In this document: one piece after another, positions 20,130 to 28,919 of the stretch
Layout of the letters: every line of letters starts with the position of its first letter
Position numbering within the stretch: the first letter of the stretch is position 1
Made by a program: the position numbers and the translations under genes
Source of the DNA: Photorhabdus noenieputensis
GTDB lineage: Bacteria; Pseudomonadota; Gammaproteobacteria; Enterobacterales; Enterobacteriaceae
NCBI RefSeq assembly: GCF_018448935.1
Contig: NZ_RCWC01000009.1
Span: forward strand, 62,001-126,000
DNA: 64,000 nt
Direction: 5' to 3'
Notes under the pieces: model-generated
Databases searched by the model: none
Told to the model about the DNA's origin: nothing
Seen by the model: the letters and a program-made list of their open reading frames with translations, nothing else

Positions 20130-21143
20130 TTATAATGCGGGTAATTCCGACAATGGCCAGCGGGCTTTGACTGTCACACCAAGTGAATCACTCACCTCTC
20201 CTTTTAGACGGATCATACCGGCAAGCGCAATCATGGCACCGTTATCTGTACAGAATTCAGGACGCGCATAAAATACTTCGCCACCCAATTTTGCCATGAC
20301 CTCTTCCATCTTGGTGCGCAATGTACGATTGGCGCTGACACCACCTGCCATTACCAGTCGTTTGAATCCGGTCTGCTCAAGCGCTCTTTTACATTTAATC
20401 GCTAATGTATCAACAACCGCATCTTCAAAAGCTCGGGCAATATCCGCTCTAGTCTGCTCATCATTGCTATTGCTATGAATAGTATTAGCAGCAAAAGTTT
20501 TCAATCCTGAAAAACTAAAATCCAGCCCAGGACGATCTGTCATCGGGCGAGGAAACACAAAACGCCCAGCTTCTCCTTTTTGAGCCATCCTAGAGAGTAT
20601 CGGCCCTCCAGGATAATCCAACCCCAGTAGCTTAGCTGTTTTATCAAATGCTTCACCGGCGGCATCATCTATTGATTCACCAAGCAGCTCATACTCACCA
20701 ATACCCGTTACACTAATGAGCTGTGTATGACCACCAGATACCAACAACGCCACAAATGGGAATTCAGGGCTGTTATCTTCCAACATCGGAGCCAGTAAAT
20801 GCCCTTCCATATGATGAACAGGAATCGCAGGAACATCCCAAGCAAACGCCAGAGAACGGCCAATCGTCGCCCCCACCAACAATGCCCCAACCAGACCAGG
20901 GCCTGCCGTATAAGCCACCGCATCAATATCTTTACGGGTTAATCCTGCCTCTTTCAAAGCAGCTTGAATCAAGGGTACTGTTTTGCGGATATGGTCACGT
21001 GAAGCCAATTCAGGCACGACACCACCGTAATCAGCATGCAGTTTAATCTGACTGTATAATTGATTTGCCAATAAACCGGCTTTGTCGTCATAAATTGCGA
21101 TCCCGGTTTCATCGCAGGACGTTTCTATACCTAAAACTCGCAT
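20130..21143 (-). CDS. tsaD: tRNA N6-threonylcarbamoyladenosine transferase TsaD
   Basis: TsaD is the catalytic subunit for t6A37 in ANN-decoding tRNAs, acting with TsaB, TsaC and TsaE. The 337-residue protein starts [19 protein letters not shown]. It has the metal-binding HHMEGH motif (about 110-115), [10 protein letters not shown], the ATP-binding SFSGLKT and [13 protein letters not shown]. It is divergent from rpsU, the arrangement conserved in Enterobacterales. Confidence 0.97.
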   Translation of the reverse strand: MRVLGIETSCDETGIAIYDDKAGLLANQLYSQIKLHADYGGVVPELASRDHIRKTVPLIQAALKEAGLTRKDIDAVAYTAGPGLVGALLVGATIGRSLAFAWDVPAIPVHHMEGHLLAPMLEDNSPEFPFVALLVSGGHTQLISVTGIGEYELLGESIDDAAGEAFDKTAKLLGLDYPGGPILSRMAQKGEAGRFVFPRPMTDRPGLDFSFSGLKTFAANTIHSNSNDEQTRADIARAFEDAVVDTLAIKCKRALEQTGFKRLVMAGGVSANRTLRTKMEEVMAKLGGEVFYARPEFCTDNGAMIALAGMIRLKGEVSDSLGVTVKARWPLSELPAL

Positions 21144-21211
21144 TACACTACCTATATTCCACAGAAGAGAGCCAGTTTATCATTAATAAGATAATTTGCG
21201 CGGCTTACATG

Positions 21212-21240
21212 CTGACTATTTTTGCTGCTTAGTCTATAAT
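21212..21240 (+). promoter_or_regulatory. Predicted promoter of the rpsU-dnaG-rpoD operon
   Basis: ctgact (21212-21217) and a perfect tataat (21235-21240) are separated by 17 bp, about 200 bp upstream of rpsU. The position fits the main sigma70 promoter of the macromolecular synthesis operon. Confidence 0.65.
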
Positions 21241-21425
21241 CAGCCCTCTACGTAAAACTCCTGTGTGGTTATCGTCAATATTACGGAACTGATTTGCAAA
21301 TCACCGCCGTGATGTTGTTGTTTCAATTTGCGGCGGTGCTTTACAAAGCCGTGTTCATTGAAGTAAAATTCCGCACCATTTTAAGATGGCTGGCATCCCA
21401 CGCCAGCAAGACCGATTTCTATTGA

Positions 21426-21653
<228 letters not shown>

Positions 21654-21711
21654 TCCTTGCGGTTGATCCGCATAGTGATTGAATTTGCAGACAACAGTAG
21701 TTGCAGATAAA

Positions 21712-21740
21712 GGCCGTGCTTTCCGAAAGGGAGCGCGGCT
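21712..21740 (+). terminator. Attenuating hairpin between rpsU and dnaG
   Basis: gccgtgc pairs with gcgcggc, extended by tcc/ggga around gaaa, followed by ttattgtcgtt. In E. coli a partial terminator at this place lowers dnaG and rpoD expression relative to rpsU. Confidence 0.7.
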
Positions 21741-21773
21741 TATTGTCGTTCATCAACAGGCGTAAAAGGGCTT

Positions 21774-23519
21774 ATGGCTGGACGAATTCCGCGCGCATTT
21801 ATCAATGATTTATTAGCTCGTACCGATATCATCGATCTGATCGATGTTCGTGTGCCACTTAAAAAACAGGGTAAAAATCACCACGCGTGCTGTCCATTTC
21901 ATAATGAAAAGACACCCTCGTTTACTGTTAATGGCGATAAACAGTTTTATCATTGCTTTGGTTGCGGAGCTCACGGCAACGCCATCGATTTTCTGATGAA
22001 TTACGACAGACTTGAGTTTGTCGAATCCATTGAAGAATTAGCTGCCATGCATGGTCTGGAAGTCCCTTATGAAGCGGGTTCCAGTAGCAGTCAGATAGAA
22101 CGTCACCAAAGACAAAACCTTTATCAACTGATGGATAAGCTTAACAGCTTCTATCAAAATGTATTAAACACCCCCGCTGCACAACAAGCCCGGCAATATC
22201 TGGCTCAGCGTGGGCTTAGTGAAGAAATTATCCACCGTTTCTCGATTGGTTTCGCTCCCGCTGGTTGGGGTAACACCTTGGAACGGTTTGCTCATAATGC
22301 GGAAGAACATCGACAATTAAATGACGCCGGAATGCTGGTCGCGAACGACAATGGCTACACGTATGACCGCTTCCGCGAACGAATAATGTTTCCAATCCGT
22401 GATCGTAGAGGGCGCGTGATTGCATTTGGTGGACGTGTTTTGGGAAATGCACTCCCAAAATACCTCAACTCACCAGAGACCGAAATTTTCCATAAAGGCC
22501 GTCAGCTATACGGCCTCTATGAAGCGCAACAAAATTACAGTGACCTTTCACGGTTATTAGTGGTTGAAGGTTATATGGACGTGGTAGCACTGGCGCAGTT
22601 TGGTATTGGTTATGCTGTTGCCTCGCTAGGTACTTCCACAACATCGGAACATATTCAATTACTTTTCCGCACTACTGATAACGTCATCTGCTGTTACGAT
22701 GGCGACAGAGCCGGGCGTGATGCGGCATGGCGAGCATTAGAAACCGCGCTACCTTATCTGAATGATGGTAGGCAGTTACGTTTTATGTTTTTGCCTGATG
22801 GAGAAGATCCTGATTCACTAGTCCGTAAGGAAGGCCGAGAAGCATTTGAACAAAGAATGGAACAATCTCATACATTGTCTGAATTTCTGTTTGAATCATT
22901 ACTGCCACAAGTCGACCTGAGTAATCCTGAAGGAAAAACAAAACTCAGTTCGCTTTCTGTACCATTGATTAACCAGATCCCTGGGGAAACTTTGCGTCTC
23001 TATATGAGACAAGAACTTGGCAATATGATAGGCATTCCTGATGCAGTACAGTTGGAACGTTTATTACCGCAGCGTCTGGAAAGTGGGAATAATTATCAGA
23101 TGCCGCAGCTAAAACCGACAACTATGCGTATACTTATAGGACTGTTGGTACAAAACCCACACTTAGCCGCTTTAGTTCCCCCCCTACAGGGAATTATGCA
23201 GGCCAAAATCGCAGGCTTACCATTATTTATGGAGCTTGTGGAGGTTTGTCTTACTCAGCCAGGGCTGACAACTGGACAACTGCTAGAACAATATCGTGAT
23301 AATAAATTTAGTAAACAACTTGAAAAATTAGCTGCATGGAACGATATACAAGTAGAAGAAATAGCAGAAAATACATTTCGTGACGCATTGGATCATCTCG
23401 TTGATTCAGCGTTAGAAGAACGTTTAGACATTCTTATCGCCAGGGCAAGAACTGAAGGCCTGACACCGGAAGAGCGCGAAGAAGTTCGCTTGATTAATGA
23501 ATCCCGTGCCAGAAAGTAA
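21774..23519 (+). CDS. dnaG: DNA primase
   Basis: DnaG makes RNA primers at the replication fork. The 581-residue protein has the N-terminal CHC2 zinc-binding domain (CCPFHNEKTPSF...YHCFGCGAHG), the RNA-polymerase core with a TOPRIM motif (VVEGYMDVVALAQFG and CCYDGDRAGRDAA), and the C-terminal DnaB-interacting helicase-binding domain. The length equals E. coli's. It lies between rpsU and rpoD, downstream of an attenuating hairpin. Confidence 0.98.
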   Translation: MAGRIPRAFINDLLARTDIIDLIDVRVPLKKQGKNHHACCPFHNEKTPSFTVNGDKQFYHCFGCGAHGNAIDFLMNYDRLEFVESIEELAAMHGLEVPYEAGSSSSQIERHQRQNLYQLMDKLNSFYQNVLNTPAAQQARQYLAQRGLSEEIIHRFSIGFAPAGWGNTLERFAHNAEEHRQLNDAGMLVANDNGYTYDRFRERIMFPIRDRRGRVIAFGGRVLGNALPKYLNSPETEIFHKGRQLYGLYEAQQNYSDLSRLLVVEGYMDVVALAQFGIGYAVASLGTSTTSEHIQLLFRTTDNVICCYDGDRAGRDAAWRALETALPYLNDGRQLRFMFLPDGEDPDSLVRKEGREAFEQRMEQSHTLSEFLFESLLPQVDLSNPEGKTKLSSLSVPLINQIPGETLRLYMRQELGNMIGIPDAVQLERLLPQRLESGNNYQMPQLKPTTMRILIGLLVQNPHLAALVPPLQGIMQAKIAGLPLFMELVEVCLTQPGLTTGQLLEQYRDNKFSKQLEKLAAWNDIQVEEIAENTFRDALDHLVDSALEERLDILIARARTEGLTPEEREEVRLINESRARK

Positions 23520-23689
23520 ACACTGAATTCACGGCTTAAGTGCCGCATTAGGTAGGGAAATAACCCTACATTTTGCCGCTATAAGTGGGCAGCGGCAATA
23601 TAACGAAAACGCCCTTAAAAGTTATTGTTGGCAGATTAGTTTCGCCGACCGACACCAACCCAAATACTCTGAAGTGTGGATACCGTCTT

Positions 23690-25534
23690 ATGGAGCAAAA
23701 CCCGCAGTCACAGCTAAAGCTACTTGTCACCCGTGGTAAGGAGCAAGGCTATCTGACCTATGCTGAGGTCAATGACCATCTGCCGGAAGATATCGTCGAT
23801 TCCGATCAGATCGAAGATATCATCCAGATGATCAATGACATGGGCATTCAGGTAATGGAAGAAGCACCTGATGCCGATGATCTGATGCTAGCAGAAACCG
23901 CTAACGACACAGATGAAGACGCTGTGGAAGCTGCTGCGCAAGTCCTGTCTAGTGTTGAATCTGAAATCGGTCGCACCACCGACCCGGTACGTATGTACAT
24001 GCGTGAAATGGGAACCGTTGAGTTATTGACCCGGGAAGGTGAAATTGACATTGCTAAACGCATTGAAGATGGCATCAATCAGGTACAGTGCTCCGTTGCT
24101 GAATACCCTGAAGCAATCACCTATTTACTGGAACAATATGACCGAGTGGAAGCAGGTGAGGCTCGCCTGTCAGATCTCATCACCGGTTTCGTTGACCCAA
24201 ACGCAGAAGAAGAGCTTGCGCCTACTGCCACTCACGTTGGTTCTGAGCTTCCACAGGAAGAACTTGATGATGATGAAGACGACGATGATGAAGACAGTGA
24301 TGACGATAGTGATGATGACAACAGCATCGATCCAGAATTAGCGCGCCAGAAATTCCAAGAACTGCGACAACAGTATGACATCACCCGTCAGGAAATTAAG
24401 GAAAACGGTCGCAGCCATCCAAGTACTGCGGCTGAGATTTTAAAACTTTCAGAAGTTTTCAAACAGTTCCGTCTGGTACCAAAGCAGTTTGACTATCTGG
24501 TCAATAACATGCGTTCTATGATGGATCGCGTTCGTCTTCAAGAACGCCAGATCATGAAAATGTGTGTTGAGCAGTGCAAAATGCCGAAGAAGAACTTCAT
24601 CACTTTGTTCTCCGGTAATGAAACCAGCGACATTTGGTTTACTGCTGCAAAAGCAATGAACAAACCGTGGTCTGAAAAACTACTTGAGGTGGAAGAAGAA
24701 GTACAGCGCAGCCTGCAAAAACTTCGTCAGATTGAGGAAGAAACTGGTTTAACCATTGAACAGGTAAAAGATATCAACCGTCGTATGTCCATCGGTGAAG
24801 CAAAAGCCCGCCGAGCGAAAAAAGAGATGGTTGAAGCCAACTTACGTTTGGTTATTTCAATTGCCAAAAAATATACCAACCGTGGCCTGCAATTCTTGGA
24901 TCTGATTCAAGAAGGCAACATTGGCCTGATGAAAGCGGTTGATAAATTTGAATATCGCCGTGGTTATAAGTTCTCAACTTACGCCACATGGTGGATACGT
25001 CAGGCAATTACACGTTCAATTGCCGACCAAGCTCGTACCATTCGTATACCCGTTCATATGATTGAGACAATCAACAAACTCAATCGAATTTCCCGTCAAA
25101 TGTTGCAGGAAATGGGACGTGAACCAACGCCGGAAGAGCTGGCAGAACGTATGTTGATGCCGGAAGATAAAATCCGTAAGGTACTGAAAATTGCCAAAGA
25201 ACCTATCTCAATGGAAACGCCAATCGGTGATGATGAAGATTCACATTTAGGTGATTTCATTGAAGATACAACGCTGGAACTACCGCTGGATTCTGCAACC
25301 TCAGAGAGCCTGCGTTCAGCAACCCACGATGTTTTAGCGGGCCTGACCGCGCGTGAAGCAAAAGTACTGCGTATGCGTTTTGGTATTGATATGAATACTG
25401 ATCATACGTTGGAAGAAGTCGGTAAACAGTTTGACGTTACCCGTGAACGTATTCGCCAGATCGAGGCGAAAGCACTACGTAAACTGCGTCACCCAAGCCG
25501 TTCTGAAGTTCTACGTAGCTTCCTTGATGAATAA
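23690..25534 (+). CDS. rpoD: RNA polymerase sigma factor RpoD (sigma70)
   Basis: This is the housekeeping sigma factor, 614 residues against 613 in E. coli. Region 1.1 begins [21 protein letters not shown] very acidic stretch ([20 protein letters not shown]-like) lies in the non-conserved region. Region 2 is [15 protein letters not shown]...[16 protein letters not shown], and region 4.2 is [21 protein letters not shown] start at 23690; an in-frame extension to 23585 has no homology. It is the last gene of rpsU-dnaG-rpoD and is followed by a strong terminator. Confidence 0.98.
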   Translation: MEQNPQSQLKLLVTRGKEQGYLTYAEVNDHLPEDIVDSDQIEDIIQMINDMGIQVMEEAPDADDLMLAETANDTDEDAVEAAAQVLSSVESEIGRTTDPVRMYMREMGTVELLTREGEIDIAKRIEDGINQVQCSVAEYPEAITYLLEQYDRVEAGEARLSDLITGFVDPNAEEELAPTATHVGSELPQEELDDDEDDDDEDSDDDSDDDNSIDPELARQKFQELRQQYDITRQEIKENGRSHPSTAAEILKLSEVFKQFRLVPKQFDYLVNNMRSMMDRVRLQERQIMKMCVEQCKMPKKNFITLFSGNETSDIWFTAAKAMNKPWSEKLLEVEEEVQRSLQKLRQIEEETGLTIEQVKDINRRMSIGEAKARRAKKEMVEANLRLVISIAKKYTNRGLQFLDLIQEGNIGLMKAVDKFEYRRGYKFSTYATWWIRQAITRSIADQARTIRIPVHMIETINKLNRISRQMLQEMGREPTPEELAERMLMPEDKIRKVLKIAKEPISMETPIGDDEDSHLGDFIEDTTLELPLDSATSESLRSATHDVLAGLTAREAKVLRMRFGIDMNTDHTLEEVGKQFDVTRERIRQIEAKALRKLRHPSRSEVLRSFLDE

Positions 25535-25560
25535 TCAGAAATTTTATTCATTCTGACTAA

Positions 25561-25590
25561 AAAGCGTCTGCTTCGGTAGACGCTTTTGTC
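25561..25590 (+). terminator. Terminator of rpoD
   Basis: aaagcgtct (25561-25569) pairs with agacgcttt (25578-25586) around a gcttcggt loop and runs into ttttgtctttta. Confidence 0.9.
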
Positions 25591-25958
25591 TTTTATATCG
25601 AAGATACTCTAACCCCTCTGACAATATGGTATTTATGCAGAAATATCATCACAGACTACCCTGATATCACTCAATTAACATTCTCTCCAGCCGATAGATA
25701 AAAAAATCGATTTCCATTTGGTGATTAAAGAGGAATGTAAGGGATATAGTTGTCATTCAAATAATCGCTCATAAGATAGATTTTCATCAGAATAATAATA
25801 TGACCAGATAACGCAAAATCGCTTCTGAAAAATTAATGCAGTGATAGATAAAAACGTTAAATAGGCCATAAAAACAACTAATATATATCACTCCCCATTT
25901 TCACGACTTATTAAAAACACGATTTTGCACATAAAATGATCATACGAATTTACAAAGC
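25591..25958. other. Intergenic region before tRNA-Ile, no gene seen
   Basis: This AT-rich stretch of about 370 bp has no ORF with a ribosome binding site. In E. coli the gene mug lies in the rpoD-ileX interval; it is absent here. Confidence 0.5.
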
Positions 25959-25987
25959 TAGACCGCGAGCAAAACTGTACGTATAAT
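25959..25987 (+). promoter_or_regulatory. Predicted tRNA promoter
   Basis: tagacc (25959-25964) and tataat (25982-25987) are 17 bp apart, with the mature tRNA starting 15 nt after the -10 box. Confidence 0.65.
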
Positions 25988-26001
25988 CCCTTCCATCCAA
26001 C

Positions 26002-26078
26002 GGCCCCTTAGCTCAGTTGGTCAGAGCAGGCGACTCATAATCGCTTGGTCACTGGTTCAAGTCCAGTAGGGGCCACCA
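26002..26078 (+). tRNA. ileX: tRNA-Ile (CAT, lysidine-modified), ileX
   Basis: This 77-nt tRNA has acceptor ggcccct/aggggcc, D-arm agctcagttggtcagagc, anticodon loop ctcataa (CAT at 26036-26038), T-arm with ggttcaagtcc, and encoded CCA. A tRNA with CAT anticodon downstream of rpoD and this sequence matches E. coli ileX, the minor isoleucine tRNA whose C34 becomes lysidine to read AUA. Its 3' half is duplicated at 28311, suggesting use as an integration site. Confidence 0.95.
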
Positions 26079-26106
26079 GATTTTAGCTGTTAAATCAGTA
26101 CATTAG

Positions 26107-26132
26107 GCCACTCAAACAAGAGTGGCTTTTTT
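26107..26132 (+). terminator. tRNA terminator
   Basis: gccactc (26107-26113) pairs with gagtggc (26120-26126), followed by six T. A mutated copy of it occurs at 28364-28389. Confidence 0.88.
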
Positions 26133-26136
26133 GTTT

Positions 26137-26455
26137 CTGGTAGTCAGTGGCGACAAAGATTTTTTCATAAAACCATTGCCTAGATGAAAACATACTAGCC
26201 AGCTTCAATTTCTGAGCAGGAGTTAGGCTATTTATCAACCTTGTTAACATTATCACTTTTTCCACCCTTATCCCTGCTTCCTCTTAAAGATAATGCGAGA
26301 AGCATAAATCAACTTTAAAAGCTTATTCTGGACACCGAATAGAGTTGCAATTGAGGTTTTAACACTTCGTGCGACAAGCTGTAATGAATTGCCTTAATAA
26401 GATCAACTACAATTTTCTATGTGCATTAAGATCTAGTCTCCAGTACGATTTGATC
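26137..26455. other. Region between the tRNA and the toxin-antitoxin pair
   Basis: About 320 bp with no convincing gene. A 51-codon minus-strand ORF (about 26098-26253, MLTRLINSLTPAQKLKLASM...) runs into the tRNA terminator and lacks homology I recognise. Confidence 0.35.
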
Positions 26456-26484
26456 TTGACTATCGTACCATGTACGAATATCAT
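26456..26484 (+). promoter_or_regulatory. Promoter and palindromic operator of the RelE/NadS operon
   Basis: ttgact (-35, 26456-26461) and tatcat (-10, 26479-26484) are 17 bp apart. The spacer holds the perfect palindrome tcgtac-cat-gtacga (26463-26477). A repressor bound there would block RNA polymerase, as expected for autoregulation by the HTH antitoxin. A further half-site (agtacga) lies at about 26442. Confidence 0.7.
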
Positions 26485-26513
26485 GTTTCCATATATAGGC
26501 ACGGATGTTTTTT

Positions 26514-26837
26514 ATGGAATATCTGGTTTTTATCGAAACTCCCGTATTTAGTAGAGAACGAGCAGAACTGTTAACCGATGATGAATTTAGGCTATTACAG
26601 GAGCACTTACTAAAGAATCACGAGCAGGGTAGTACCATCAGCGCTACTGGAGGATGTAAAAAGATTCGTTGGCAGCGAGAAAGGATAGGAAAACGTGGCG
26701 GAGTAAGAATTATCTACTATGCCATAACCAAAACTGGGAGGCTCTATCCCCTTTTGATTTATCCTAAAAATAAAAAAGATGACTTAACTCCAAAAGAAAA
26801 AGAGATACTTAAAGCCATCAGTAACAAATTACAGTAA
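26514..26837 (+). CDS. RelE/HigB2-type mRNA interferase toxin
   Basis: The 107-residue protein has the HigB-2/RelE fold pattern: YLVFIETPVFSRERAELLTDD, GGCKKIRWQRERIGKRGGVR-like basic core, IIYYAITKTGRLYPLLIYPK and the end KDDLTPKEKEILKAISNKL. This combination is typical of toxins paired with NadS-type antitoxins, which cut mRNA on the ribosome. I chose the ATG at 26514, preceded by cacgga; an ATG three codons earlier is also possible. It lies 47 bp upstream of its antitoxin in a toxin-first operon. Confidence 0.87.
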   Translation: MEYLVFIETPVFSRERAELLTDDEFRLLQEHLLKNHEQGSTISATGGCKKIRWQRERIGKRGGVRIIYYAITKTGRLYPLLIYPKNKKDDLTPKEKEILKAISNKLQ

Positions 26838-26884
26838 TTAACACCGCGCAGATACGCGGCAATGTTCATACAACAGGAGAGACT

Positions 26885-27181
26885 ATGGACAAAAAACTTT
26901 TTAACGATCTGGTTGAAAGCATGAATCAGATGGTAGCAATTGAAAAAGGCGAACTTTCTGTTTCTGATGAAAATATCCATTACCATCGCCTGCCTGATGT
27001 AAAAAACTTACGTGAAACCTTTGGCTTAAAACAAAGTGAATTTGCCGAAGCTGTTGGCGTTTCTGCATCTCTGATTCAAAGCTGGGAACAGCACCGCCGC
27101 ATTCCTTCTGGTTCATCACTGAAACTACTTAAGATGCTTGAACGTAATCCTGCGCTTATTAATGAATTAAGCACACTTTAA
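26885..27181 (+). CDS. NadS/HigA-type XRE antitoxin
   Basis: The 98-residue protein begins MDKKLFNDLVESMNQMVAIE and carries a helix-turn-helix, LRETFGLKQSEFAEAVGVSA followed by SLIQSWEQHRRIPSG (about 42-76). The N-terminal helix binds toxin in this family and the HTH binds the operator. It follows the RelE-type toxin with its own ribosome binding site (caggaga). Both genes are intact, so the system looks functional. It probably represses the palindromic operator at 26463-26477. Confidence 0.88.
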   Translation: MDKKLFNDLVESMNQMVAIEKGELSVSDENIHYHRLPDVKNLRETFGLKQSEFAEAVGVSASLIQSWEQHRRIPSGSSLKLLKMLERNPALINELSTL

Positions 27182-27245
27182 TACTTTCACTTTCTCCTTG
27201 TCGTAATGCAAAAGGATAAAATAATTTCAGTTCTGTATATCCTGT

Positions 27246-27292
27246 AAAGCCGCGCTCTATCTGATTTCTATGATAAAGCACGGCTTCCTTTC
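27246..27292 (+). terminator. Terminator of the RelE/NadS operon
   Basis: aagccg..gct.tatc (27247 onward) pairs with gata.agc.cggctt (to 27286), followed by cctttcgtgatcttctttt. Confidence 0.6.
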
Positions 27293-27334
27293 GTGATCTT
27301 CTTTTTCACGTAAAATAGAATTTTTCCTTTAATA

Positions 27335-27667
27335 TCATTGTATTGTAATTATCTTTGTGATCCTCTTTTGATCCAAAAACTGAAATTTCCTGAAAATCTT
27401 TTCAATCATTTCAGTTTGTGATTTCTCCCACTCCGCCAATGCTGGCACGGTTTGGCTGTTTACCTTATAGGATTTTAAAACTGAAAAAATTTTTTGATCC
27501 AAAACGTGCAGGCGGGTGCGGTGTAGTGCCGTTTTCATCATAAGTTCATTTATTTCGTCATAAGTGCAACGAGACAAGCCGTCACTAAGGTATTTATTTG
27601 ATTCTTGAGTCAGATGGTTCAGGCAAGGGAGGTTAACACCTTGCCTGAAATGAACGCCGGTCTGCAA
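27335..27667 (-). CDS. Unrecognised small protein, possibly phage-derived
   Basis: A 110-residue frame (TTG start) or a 68-residue version from ATG codons at 27541/27538 reads KTALHRTRLHVLDQKIFSVL, then TVPALAEWEKSQTEMIEKIF. It is divergent from the Ner-like pseudogene, a position often held by a phage regulator. The last third is repeated in degenerate form at about 29203-29280, so this module has been copied or split. No ribosome binding site is strong. I do not recognise the family; it may be a remnant. Confidence 0.4.
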   Translation of the reverse strand: MQTGVHFRQGVNLPCLNHLTQESNKYLSDGLSRCTYDEINELMMKTALHRTRLHVLDQKIFSVLKSYKVNSQTVPALAEWEKSQTEMIEKIFRKFQFLDQKRITKIITIQ

Positions 27668-27708
27668 ACCCTGTTTGAATCGCCACCACCAAAGAGGAAA
27701 GCAGGAAT

Positions 27709-27977
27709 ATGAAAAAAGACTGGCATACCGCCGATATTATCGCTCGATACGTAAGAAGAATAAAACGCTGGCATCATTATCCAGAGAGCACGGTTTAAGC
27801 TCTTCAACATTAGCAAACGCTTTAACGCGTTCCTGGCCTAAAGGGGAATTACTGATTGCTCAGGAAATTGGTGTCACCCCTGCTGAAATATAGCCCAGCC
27901 GGTATTTTGACGAAAATAAGCAGCCTATCAAACAAACCGTCCGAAATGATTTACCAAACAATTCTGATATCACATAA
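27709..27977 (+). pseudogene. Broken Ner/Nlp-like phage regulator
   Basis: The first frame encodes MKKDWHTADIIA with ribosome binding site aggaaagcagga. The homology then continues in another frame as KTLASLSREHGLSSSTLANA, WPKGELLIAQEIGVTPAEI, stops at tag (27891-27893) where Trp (tgg) is expected, and resumes as PSRYFDENK to 27977. Ner, SfsB and Nlp proteins are small winged-helix DNA-binding regulators of Mu-like phages. A frameshift plus a nonsense codon make this a pseudogene. Confidence 0.8.
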
Positions 27978-28310
27978 GTTATTTCTATATCCGAAAAAGT
28001 AACAACAACCTTTAAACCACTAAGCTAATATAACACGCTGAATTATCAGTTTTTTATTACACTTATTGCCCATTCTTTTAATATCAGAATTGTATTCATA
28101 GCTCTATGAAGATGTAAAACAGCCCGCATATTTTGCGGGCGAGATAATTAATCAATAATGTGTTTCAAACCATCAGAACACGAACCCATAGCGTCGATTG
28201 ATACCACATTTAAAAAGGAGTCAATGTTATTATGTGTATGACTCGCGGTAAACTACACTAATCTGTTGGCTATCCTCCCATACTACCGAAGCAATAACCG
28301 CTTGAACACG
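27978..28310. other. Decayed intergenic DNA before the tRNA-like repeat
   Basis: No gene is supported. A hairpin gcccgca/tgcgggc (28121-28141) with a tgtttt tail on the minus strand is a terminator-like relic with no gene upstream of it. Confidence 0.4.
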
Positions 28311-28393
28311 GGTTCAAGTCCAGTCGGGATGACCAAATTTAAGCTGTTATATCAATATATTGGGCCACTTAAACAAGAGTGGCTTGCTTGTTC
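28311..28393 (+). repeat. Degenerate copy of the tRNA-Ile 3' end and its terminator (att-like)
   Basis: Without gaps, 83 bp align to 26054-26136: the T-arm (ggttcaagtccagt), the CCA region, 28 bp of spacer and the terminator stem (gccactt aaacaagagtggc). I count 14 mismatches. The pair of direct repeats, 2.26 kb apart and anchored on a tRNA 3' end, looks like the two attachment ends of an old integrated element. Confidence 0.75.
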
Positions 28394-28410
28394 AAAAGCG
28401 GTAAATGTTA

Positions 28411-28441
28411 AAGGCCACCGGGAGGTTACCCCAATGGCCTT
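28411..28441 (-). terminator. Terminator of the DinQ-like toxin mRNA
   Basis: aaggcca (28411-28417) pairs with tggcctt (28435-28441), with an inner ggg/ccc pairing. On the minus strand the stem leads into taacattt. It lies 18 bp after the toxin stop codon. Confidence 0.55.
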
Positions 28442-28458
28442 AGCTACGTTTCCGTTAT

Positions 28459-28542
28459 CTATTTCAGAAATGCACGGATCAGCTCTAAAAGCGCGATTAA
28501 CACTTTGAGAACGATGATAGCAGTGTCAATAAATGCTTTCAC
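28459..28542 (-). CDS. DinQ/TisB-like type I toxin peptide, 27 residues
   Basis: GTG at 28542 opens a 27-codon frame: MKAFIDTAIIVLKVL followed by IALLELIRAFLK. It is preceded by ggag with 7 nt spacing (28550-28553). The peptide is a single hydrophobic helix with Asp near the start and Arg/Lys near the end. It shares the pattern IDxAIIVLxxLIALLELIR with E. coli DinQ, also 27 residues, and the DxAI...LK...A.L.L..A.LK pattern of TisB. Those peptides insert in the inner membrane and depolarise it. The frame lies in a roughly 330-nt minus-strand transcription unit with a long leader, next to a predicted antisense RNA. Function is inferred from similarity recalled from memory. Confidence 0.78.
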   Translation of the reverse strand: MKAFIDTAIIVLKVLIALLELIRAFLK

Positions 28543-28616
28543 CCGTTTGCTCCAGTTAGGAGCACGATTTAACCAACCATTGCCTTTACGCTGCCTGTCC
28601 GGCTGGCCCTCATCTG

Positions 28617-28650
28617 TGTTAGCAGGAGAATATCGCGCTCTGACCGAGGC
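28617..28650. repeat. Antisense-target segment in the toxin leader (inverted copy at 28881-28914)
   Basis: tgttagcaggagaat on the plus strand begins a 34-nt segment whose inverted copy starts at 28914 on the minus strand (30 of 34 identical by my count). Because the toxin mRNA is the complement of this segment, RNA made from the other copy can pair with the leader about 75-108 nt upstream of the toxin start. Confidence 0.75.
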
Positions 28651-28744
28651 ACTGAATCAGCACCACCTGTACTCAGCCAGGACTTAAGAAAACTTGCGTC
28701 AGAGATACACAGGTCAGAACGCTACCCCAAACTAACAGCCGTTG

Positions 28745-28772
28745 ATTATAGGTTTATTTTCAAATGATTCAA
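28745..28772 (-). promoter_or_regulatory. Predicted promoter of the DinQ-like toxin
   Basis: On the minus strand ttgaat (28772-28767) and a perfect tataat (28750-28745) are 16 bp apart. Transcription would start near 28738, giving a leader of about 195 nt. I see no full LexA box; only a ctgt half-site follows the -10. Confidence 0.6.
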
Positions 28773-28795
28773 TCAATTAAAATGATGAGTAGATA

Positions 28796-28914
28796 AAAAT
28801 AAAAAACCAACTGGTGAAGTTGGTTTTTTATTTTAACCCTTGGATAGGGCGGTTTGTCTTTGTGCTATACGAGATTGGTAGCCTCGGTTCTAGCGCGACA
28901 TTCTCCTGCTAACA
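28796..28914 (-). ncRNA. Predicted antisense sRNA antitoxin (AgrB/IstR-like)
   Basis: A minus-strand RNA of about 118 nt is bounded by a promoter at 28920-28948 and a terminator in which aaccaact (28805-28812) pairs with agttggtt (28818-28825), followed on this strand by a run of U. Its first 34 nt are complementary, with four mismatches, to the toxin leader at 28617-28650. The layout (target segment at the very 5' end, terminator at the 3' end, encoded next to the toxin) matches IstR-1 for TisB and AgrB for DinQ. The terminator also has a T-run on the plus strand and is probably bidirectional. No expression evidence exists here. Confidence 0.65.
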
Positions 28915-28919
28915 TAATC

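Noticed and set aside
28658-28686. Possible LexA (SOS) box near the DinQ-like promoter
   Set aside because: Only half-sites (ctgt or acag) occur; no CTGT-N8-ACAG pair is present, so SOS control is not claimed.
28505-28687. 60-codon plus-strand ORF, and the 28854-29039 plus-strand ORF
   Set aside because: They run antisense to the toxin leader and the antisense sRNA; their shared LAGE(Y/C)RA stretch is a by-product of the inverted 34-nt repeat.
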